From the NCBI RefSeq assembly GCF_036226885.1, contig NZ_CP109027.1, positions 2,294,001-2,358,000 on the forward strand: DNA of 64,000 bases, in the 5' to 3' direction. The notes under the pieces were generated by a model, which worked only from the letters and a program-made list of their open reading frames with translations, made no database searches and had not been told where the DNA came from. This document shows, piece by piece, positions 59,348-64,000 of this stretch. Source of the DNA: Streptomyces sp. NBC_00663 (GTDB lineage: Bacteria > Actinomycetota > Actinomycetes > Streptomycetales > Streptomycetaceae). Both the position numbers and the translations under genes were made by a program. Numbering within the stretch: position 1 is the first letter of the stretch; each line of letters begins with the position of its first letter.

Positions 59348-60999
59348 CCGTTCTCCTTCTTGAACCGGTCGTACGCCTTGTTGTGCAGGTCGAGGAGCTG
59401 CTGCATGTTCTTCGCCTTCAACTCGGTGATGTAGTCGTCCCATTCGGACATCGGGCGCTTGCCGAGGACGAACTTGAGGGTGTTCTGGATGGCGTGGTCC
59501 TTGAGGGGCGTGTCGAGGAGCGTCGCCTGTTCCTGCTCCACGGACTGGAGGGGGTGGGCGGGGTCGATGGGCGTCTGTTCGCGCTGGGACATCGCGTCCT
59601 GGAACTTCTTCTCGTCCGGGCTGAAGTTGGAGGAGACCAGCTCCCAGCTGCCGCCGTAGGTGAAGACACCGTTGAAGAAGCCGAAGTCCTTCTGGAGGTC
59701 CTTCGGGGCGTCCGGGTCGGAGCCCATCAGGGTGATGCCGGGCTCCAGCTTGTAGGCGCCGCCGGACTCGGTGTAAGTGACGCCCTTGACTCCCCATTTG
59801 CACAGTTTCTGGCCCTCGTCCGAGTACCAGAGCCAGTCCACGAACTGCATCATCGCGACGAAGCTGTCACTCTTGAGCGCCTTGCTGGAGACCATGATCC
59901 CGTTCTCCAGCCGGACCCCGCCGAGGACGATCGGCCCGGCCGGTCCGAGCGGCACCGGGACCATCTCGATCTTCGCGCCCCTGACCTGATTCTCCAGGTT
60001 GTAGCGGTAGTTCTGGACCAGCTCCTGCGGGTTGGCGCTGATGACGTACGACTTCTCGGCCAGCAGCTTCTGTATCGCCTGGTCGTCCTGCTGGGTGAAG
60101 CTCTCCGGGTCGAGCAGCTTCTCGGCGACGATCTTTCTCAAGTACTCGATCATCGCCCGGTAGTTGTCCTGGGCGGCGGTGAACACGAACTTCTGGGACG
60201 TGGTGTCGAAGCTGATGTTGTCGTACGTCCAGCCCGCCTTCACCCCGTAGGCCTGGCCGAGGTAGCTGAACAACGCCCCGCAGGGGAACGGGGTGTTGAT
60301 GCTCCAGCGGTCGGTCCACGGGTACTTGTCGGGGTACTCGGACCTGAGCGCCTTCAGGACGGTGTACACCTCGTCCCAGCTGGTGGGCAGGGTCAGGCCG
60401 AGCTTGTCGAGGACGTCCGTGCGGAAGGAGAGGGAGTAGCCGGCCTTGGGCTTCTCGTGCAGGCCGGGCAGCAGGTAGTACTTGCCGTCGGACTGGCGTA
60501 TGGAGTCGAGCTCGGGTTCGAGCTTCCACCGCTTCACCTTGTCCCGGTAGTTGGGCATCAGGTGCACGTACTCGCTGACCGGGAGGATCGCCCCCGAGGA
60601 GACGAAGGCGACCTCGCCCGGGTGGTACGTCTTGGGGATCAGGAAGGGGGCGTCGCCCGCGCCGATGAGGACGCTGCGCTTCTTCTCGTAGTCGGCGAGC
60701 GGGATGTCGACGGGCTTCAGGGTGATGCCGGTGCGCTTGGTGACCTCCTTCCAGAACAGCCAGCTGCTCTTGTAGGGGTAGACCGGGTTGTTGTTGTGCA
60801 GCATCGAGAAGGACAGCGGCTTGGCGGCCTTGAACTGCTGTCCGGCGCGGTACTCCTTCATCGCGCCGTTCTGCTTCTTGGAGAGGTCCTTGCCGTCGCC
60901 GCCGTCGTCGCCGCTGCCGCAGCCGGTGAGGGTGGCGAGACCGATGAAGCCGGCGGCGGCCAGGATCTGACGCCGCGACAGCTCTCCTGCGTTCTTCAC
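59344..60999 (-). CDS. LplA-type extracellular sugar-binding lipoprotein
   Basis: The 551-aa protein starts at ATG 60999. The signal contains S-R-R-Q-I-L (possible Tat motif) and ends in lipobox L-T-G-C. The solute-binding fold is long, as in the LplA/YtcQ group (PVYPYKSSWLFWKEVTKRTGITL, YYLLPGLHEKPKAGYSLSFRTDVLDKLG). It works with the two Lpl-type permeases upstream in the operon and, from context with GH39 and GH42, probably binds xylan- or arabinogalactan-derived oligosaccharides (inference). Confidence 0.9.
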   Translation of the reverse strand: MKNAGELSRRQILAAAGFIGLATLTGCGSGDDGGDGKDLSKKQNGAMKEYRAGQQFKAAKPLSFSMLHNNNPVYPYKSSWLFWKEVTKRTGITLKPVDIPLADYEKKRSVLIGAGDAPFLIPKTYHPGEVAFVSSGAILPVSEYVHLMPNYRDKVKRWKLEPELDSIRQSDGKYYLLPGLHEKPKAGYSLSFRTDVLDKLGLTLPTSWDEVYTVLKALRSEYPDKYPWTDRWSINTPFPCGALFSYLGQAYGVKAGWTYDNISFDTTSQKFVFTAAQDNYRAMIEYLRKIVAEKLLDPESFTQQDDQAIQKLLAEKSYVISANPQELVQNYRYNLENQVRGAKIEMVPVPLGPAGPIVLGGVRLENGIMVSSKALKSDSFVAMMQFVDWLWYSDEGQKLCKWGVKGVTYTESGGAYKLEPGITLMGSDPDAPKDLQKDFGFFNGVFTYGGSWELVSSNFSPDEKKFQDAMSQREQTPIDPAHPLQSVEQEQATLLDTPLKDHAIQNTLKFVLGKRPMSEWDDYITELKAKNMQQLLDLHNKAYDRFKKENG

Positions 61000-61036
61000 G
61001 GGAACTCCCTTGTTCCGTAAGCCGATGGGTGGGCTG

Positions 61037-61906
61037 TCAGCCCTTGACCGCGCCGAGCATCACGCCCGAGACGAAGTAGCGCTGGACGAACGGGTACACG
61101 CAGAGGATCGGCAGCGAGGTGAGCACGATGGTCACCGCCTGGATGTTCGCGCCGACCTGGCTGAGCTGCTCGGTGCCGGCGCCCGCGTTGGAGCCGCCGG
61201 TGGCGCCCAGGATCATGTTCCGCAGATAGACGGTGACCGGCATCAGGTCCGAGCTGTCCATGTAGAGGAACGCGCTGAACCAGGAGTTCCAGAAGGACAC
61301 CGAGTAGAAGAGGACCATCGTCGCGACGACCGCCTTGGACAGCGGCAGCACGATCCTGAGCAGGGTGCCGTAGGTGCTCAGCCCGTCGATCTGCGCGGCC
61401 TCCTCCAGCTCGACCGGCAGACTCTCGAAGAAGGCCTTCATCACCAGCAGGTTGAAGACGCTGATCGCGTTGGGCAGGGCGATCGCCCACACGCTGTTCT
61501 TCAGGCCGAGGGTGGTGATCAGCACGTAGTTGGGGATCAGACCGCCGGTGAAGAACATGGTGAACACCGCGATACCGATGAGCGCGGTACGGCCCTTGAG
61601 GTGCCTCTTCGACAGGACGTACGCGTAACAGGTCGTCAGGATCATGGCGACGGCGGTGGAGACGACCGTGTAGAACACGGTGTTGCCGTAGTTGCGCCAG
61701 AACATCGAGTCCTGGAACACGATCTTGTACGTGGTGAGGTTGAACCCCTTGGGCCACAGCGTCACGTCACCGGCGCGGATCTGGCGCTCCCCGCTGAAGG
61801 ACCGGGCGATGATGTTGACGAAGGGGTAGAGGGTCACGACCACGACGAGGCTGAGGATCACCCCGTTGACGCCCTGGAACACCCGGTAGGAACGGCTCGG
61901 CTTCAC
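61037..61906 (-). CDS. LplC-type ABC permease
   Basis: The 289-aa protein starts at GTG 61906, overlapping the stop of the previous permease (GTGA); the longer open frame upstream shadows that permease. It has six hydrophobic segments, LTTCYAYVLSKRHLKGR and an EAA loop (EAAQIDGLSTYGTLLRIVLPLSKA), and ends with the LplC-typical QRYFVSGVMLGAVKG. It forms the channel with the LplB-type protein. Confidence 0.92.
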   Translation of the reverse strand: MKPSRSYRVFQGVNGVILSLVVVVTLYPFVNIIARSFSGERQIRAGDVTLWPKGFNLTTYKIVFQDSMFWRNYGNTVFYTVVSTAVAMILTTCYAYVLSKRHLKGRTALIGIAVFTMFFTGGLIPNYVLITTLGLKNSVWAIALPNAISVFNLLVMKAFFESLPVELEEAAQIDGLSTYGTLLRIVLPLSKAVVATMVLFYSVSFWNSWFSAFLYMDSSDLMPVTVYLRNMILGATGGSNAGAGTEQLSQVGANIQAVTIVLTSLPILCVYPFVQRYFVSGVMLGAVKG

Positions 61907-62886
61907 CACAGGCTGGTCCCCACTGTGCGGCGCGAGAGCTGGTTGGCGGACGTGATCAGGACCAGGCCGATGACCGCCTCGAACAGGCCGATGGCGGCGG
62001 CGTAGCTGAAGCTGTTGGACTCGACGCCGGTCCGGTAGACGTACGTGGAGATCACGTCGGAGGTCTGGTAGGTCAGCGGGTTGTAGAGCAGCAGGACCTT
62101 CTCGAAGCCGACCGCCATGAACGTGCCGATGTTGAGGATCAGCAGCGTGACCATGGTGGGGCGGATGCCGGGCAGGGTGACGTGCCAGGTCTGCCGCCAG
62201 CGGCCGGCGCCGTCGATGCGGGCGGCCTCGTACAGGTCCTCGTCGATGGTGGTGAGCGCGGCGAGGTAGAGGATCGTGCCCCAGCCGGCGGTCTGCCAGA
62301 TCTCGGAGCCGACGTAGATCGTGCGGAACCACTCGGGTTCCTGGATGAACCGGATCTCGTCGTGGCCGAGCCAGCCCAGGACGTGGTTGACCGGGCCGTC
62401 GGTGGCCAGGATCTGCATGGTGATGCCCGCGACGATCACGATCGACAGGAAGTGCGGCAGATACGACACCGACTGCACGAACCGCTTCAGGGCCCGTCTG
62501 CGCACCTCGTTCAGCAGCAGGGCCAGCACGATCGGGATCGGGAAGCAGAAGACGAGGGTCAGTCCGCCGAGCCACAGCGTGTTCCGGAAGACCTGCCAGA
62601 AGGTCGGGTCGCTGAGGAACATCTCGACATAGCGCAGTCCGACCCACTGCTCGCCGAACATCGAGCCGCCCGGTTCGAAGCGCCGGAAGGCGATCACATT
62701 GCCGAGCATCGGCAGATAGCGGAAGACCACGAAGAACAGCAGCGGCAGCAGTGCCAGCGAGTACAGCTGCCAGTCGCGGCGCAGCGCCCGCCGCCAGGTG
62801 ACGCGGACGGAGGGCTTCGGCGGTGGAGCGGGTGCGGGTGGGTCCTGGACGCCGGGCGGAGAGGCCGACTTGGTGGACGTGCTCAT
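61903..62886 (-). CDS. LplB-type ABC permease
   Basis: The 327-aa protein starts at ATG 62886 with AGGAGGGG upstream. A 30-residue Pro-rich N-terminus precedes RRALRRDWQLYSLALLPLLFFVVFRYLPM, typical of LplB. The EAA loop is EAARIDGAGRWRQTWHVTLPGI. It is the first gene of the six-gene hemicellulose operon and lies directly behind the CGAAA-N-TTTCG operator. No ATPase is encoded in the operon. Confidence 0.92.
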   Translation of the reverse strand: MSTSTKSASPPGVQDPPAPAPPPKPSVRVTWRRALRRDWQLYSLALLPLLFFVVFRYLPMLGNVIAFRRFEPGGSMFGEQWVGLRYVEMFLSDPTFWQVFRNTLWLGGLTLVFCFPIPIVLALLLNEVRRRALKRFVQSVSYLPHFLSIVIVAGITMQILATDGPVNHVLGWLGHDEIRFIQEPEWFRTIYVGSEIWQTAGWGTILYLAALTTIDEDLYEAARIDGAGRWRQTWHVTLPGIRPTMVTLLILNIGTFMAVGFEKVLLLYNPLTYQTSDVISTYVYRTGVESNSFSYAAAIGLFEAVIGLVLITSANQLSRRTVGTSLW

Positions 62887-62918
62887 GCTCGGTCCTCTCA
62901 GGAGGGGCGGAGCTGAAC

Positions 62919-62981
62919 CGAAAGTTTCGAGGTCTTACCGGTAACTTCGCGGCAACTTAAGGGCAGTCAGAAAGCGCTGTC
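62919..62981. promoter_or_regulatory. Xylan-type operator and two further palindromes in a divergent promoter
   Basis: CGAAAGTTTCG (62919-62929) matches the 5'-CGAAA-N-TTTCG-3' element described upstream of Streptomyces xylanase genes. TTACCGGTAA (62935-62944) is a perfect palindrome resembling 12192-12205. GAAAGCGCTGTC (62970-62981) is a LacI-like near-palindrome. All lie between the lplB start (62886) and the esterase start (63115). Confidence 0.65.
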
Positions 62982-63114
62982 AATGGGTGTAGCAGCGGCC
63001 TTTTGAGGTGTGGGTGGAGAGTTGAAGTCGCTTGCGCCCGGGGTAGAACGGGGATGCCAGACGCAGTGAACTCCGCAAGTTTCCCTCTGTCGTCCGACTC
63101 CTGCGAGGTGCCCC

Positions 63115-64000
63115 GTGCCCGCGTTCGACCTGCCGCTGACGGAACTCGTGCACCACCGTCCGCTGCCCGAAGAGCCCGCCGACTTCGACGAGTTCTGGCG
63201 CGCCACCCTCAAGGACGCCGCCCAGACGGACCCGTTGGTGAGCGTGCGTCCGGTGGAGACCGGGCTACGGCTGACGGAGACCTGGGACGTGACCTTCCGG
63301 GGCTTCGCGGGCGACCCGGTACGCGCCTGGTTCTCCCGCCCCGCCGGGGTGTCGCGACCGCTCCCCGCGGTCGTCGAGTACGCGGGCTACGGCCGTGGCC
63401 GCGGCCTCCCGCACGAGCGCCTGACCTGGGTGAACGCCGGTTATGCCGTGCTGCTCATGGACAACCGCGGCCAGGGCGACCAGTACGGCTGCGGCGGCGA
63501 CACCCCCGACCCGCACGCCCAGGCGCCCGGCGGCCCCGGCCCCATGACCCGCGGTCTGCTCGACCCCCGTGACTATCACTACCGCCGCCTCATCACCGAC
63601 GCCGTCCGCGCGGTCACCGCGGTCCGCGCCCTCCCCGGCGTAGACGGCTCCCGCACGGTCGCGGCCGGCAACAGCCAGGGCGGCGGCCTCGCCCTGGCTG
63701 TTGCCGGACTCGTCCCCGACCTGGCCGCGGCCCTGGTCACCGCCCCGCTCCTGTGCGGCGTCCGCCGCGCCCTCGACCTCACCGACGCCCACCCCTACGG
63801 CGAGATCGGCACCTACCTCTCCGTGCACCGGGGCGCGGCGGAGGCCGCCTACCGCACCCTGTCCTACGTCGAGGGCATCTCCTTCGCCCGCCGCGCCCAC
63901 GCCCCCGCCCACTTCGGCGTCGGCCTGCGCGACACCGTCTGCCCGCCGAGCGGCGCGTACGCCGCCTTCAACCGCTACGCCGAACTGTCCGGCACCGCCC
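63115..64000 (+). CDS. Acetylxylan esterase / cephalosporin-C deacetylase-like, 3' end beyond window
   Basis: About 295 of some 320 residues are present, from GTG 63115 with AGGTG upstream. The N-terminus reads VPAFDLPLTELVHHRPLPEEPADFDEFW in short overlapping blocks typical of AXE1-family CE7 enzymes. It has LMDNRGQGDQYGCGGDTPD, the nucleophile motif GNSQGGG and a late GLRDTVCPPSGAYAAFNRY with the acid Asp. CE7 esterases deacetylate xylo-oligosaccharides inside the cell. It is divergent from the lpl-GH39-GH42 operon and likely shares its operators. Confidence 0.9.
   Translation, partial: MPAFDLPLTELVHHRPLPEEPADFDEFWRATLKDAAQTDPLVSVRPVETGLRLTETWDVTFRGFAGDPVRAWFSRPAGVSRPLPAVVEYAGYGRGRGLPHERLTWVNAGYAVLLMDNRGQGDQYGCGGDTPDPHAQAPGGPGPMTRGLLDPRDYHYRRLITDAVRAVTAVRALPGVDGSRTVAAGNSQGGGLALAVAGLVPDLAAALVTAPLLCGVRRALDLTDAHPYGEIGTYLSVHRGAAEAAYRTLSYVEGISFARRAHAPAHFGVGLRDTVCPPSGAYAAFNRYAELSGTA

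Overview
The window is chromosomal DNA of a Streptomyces. It has very high GC with strong third-position bias, many GTG starts and four-base start/stop overlaps, AGGAGG-type ribosome binding sites, and the gene neighbourhood hemE / RNase D / fadAB / dxs / rok7B7-xylFGH / ngcEFG known from Streptomyces. No tRNA, rRNA, CRISPR array, transposase or phage gene was found.

Layout. 1-8.9 kb is housekeeping: a 5' part of hemG, a DUF4349 lipoprotein, a CoA-disulfide-reductase-like flavoprotein, a rhomboid protease, hemE, DUF3000, an orphan LuxR-type regulator and RNase D. 9-15.7 kb is a sugar locus: a CUT1 ABC transporter divergent from a GH2 beta-mannosidase and its LacI regulator. 15.9-19.3 kb is fadA-fadB (fatty acid beta-oxidation). 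19.4-23.4 kb holds small conserved genes, a 3-hydroxyisobutyrate-dehydrogenase-like enzyme, a NYN/PIN-like protein and an alpha/beta hydrolase.

23.4-32.5 kb (minus strand) is the most distinctive block: a complete FxSxx-COOH peptide-modification locus. In order of transcription it encodes a 63-aa precursor ending F-N-S-S-I (fxsA), a radical SAM/SPASM enzyme with a C-terminal extension (fxsB), an AAC(3)-fold acetyltransferase, two TIR-like proteins (the longer is fxsC) and a 1311-aa ParA-TIR-NB-ARC-TPR protein (fxsT). The genes overlap or nearly touch and form one operon. The C-terminal extension of FxsB appears to have lost the HExxH motif I expect in that position.

32.8-36.3 kb has an APC amino acid permease and dxs. 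36.5-45 kb has the sugar uptake genes xylFGH behind the ROK regulator rok7B7, and ngcEFG (chitobiose/GlcNAc uptake) with a DasR-like dre site upstream. 45-51 kb has a secreted GH92 alpha-mannosidase and a GH67 alpha-glucuronidase. 51-55 kb is a coupled cassette: a leaderless 18-codon ORF, an unknown His-rich protein, a MoxR-like AAA ATPase and a HExxH/vWA protein. 55-63 kb is a six-gene hemicellulose operon (Lpl-type ABC permeases and binding protein, GH39, DUF624, GH42) with a xylan-type operator (CGAAA-N-TTTCG) at its head, divergent from an acetylxylan-esterase-like gene that runs off the window.

How the parts fit. Much of the window serves breakdown and uptake of mannan, xylan and chitin oligosaccharides. 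None of the three CUT1-type transporters carries its own ATPase, so a shared MsiK-like ATPase encoded elsewhere is implied. Predicted LacI, BxlR-like, DasR and ROK operators are spread over these loci and in two cases are shared between them. Two blocks look unlike metabolism: the fxs locus and the MoxR/vWA cassette.
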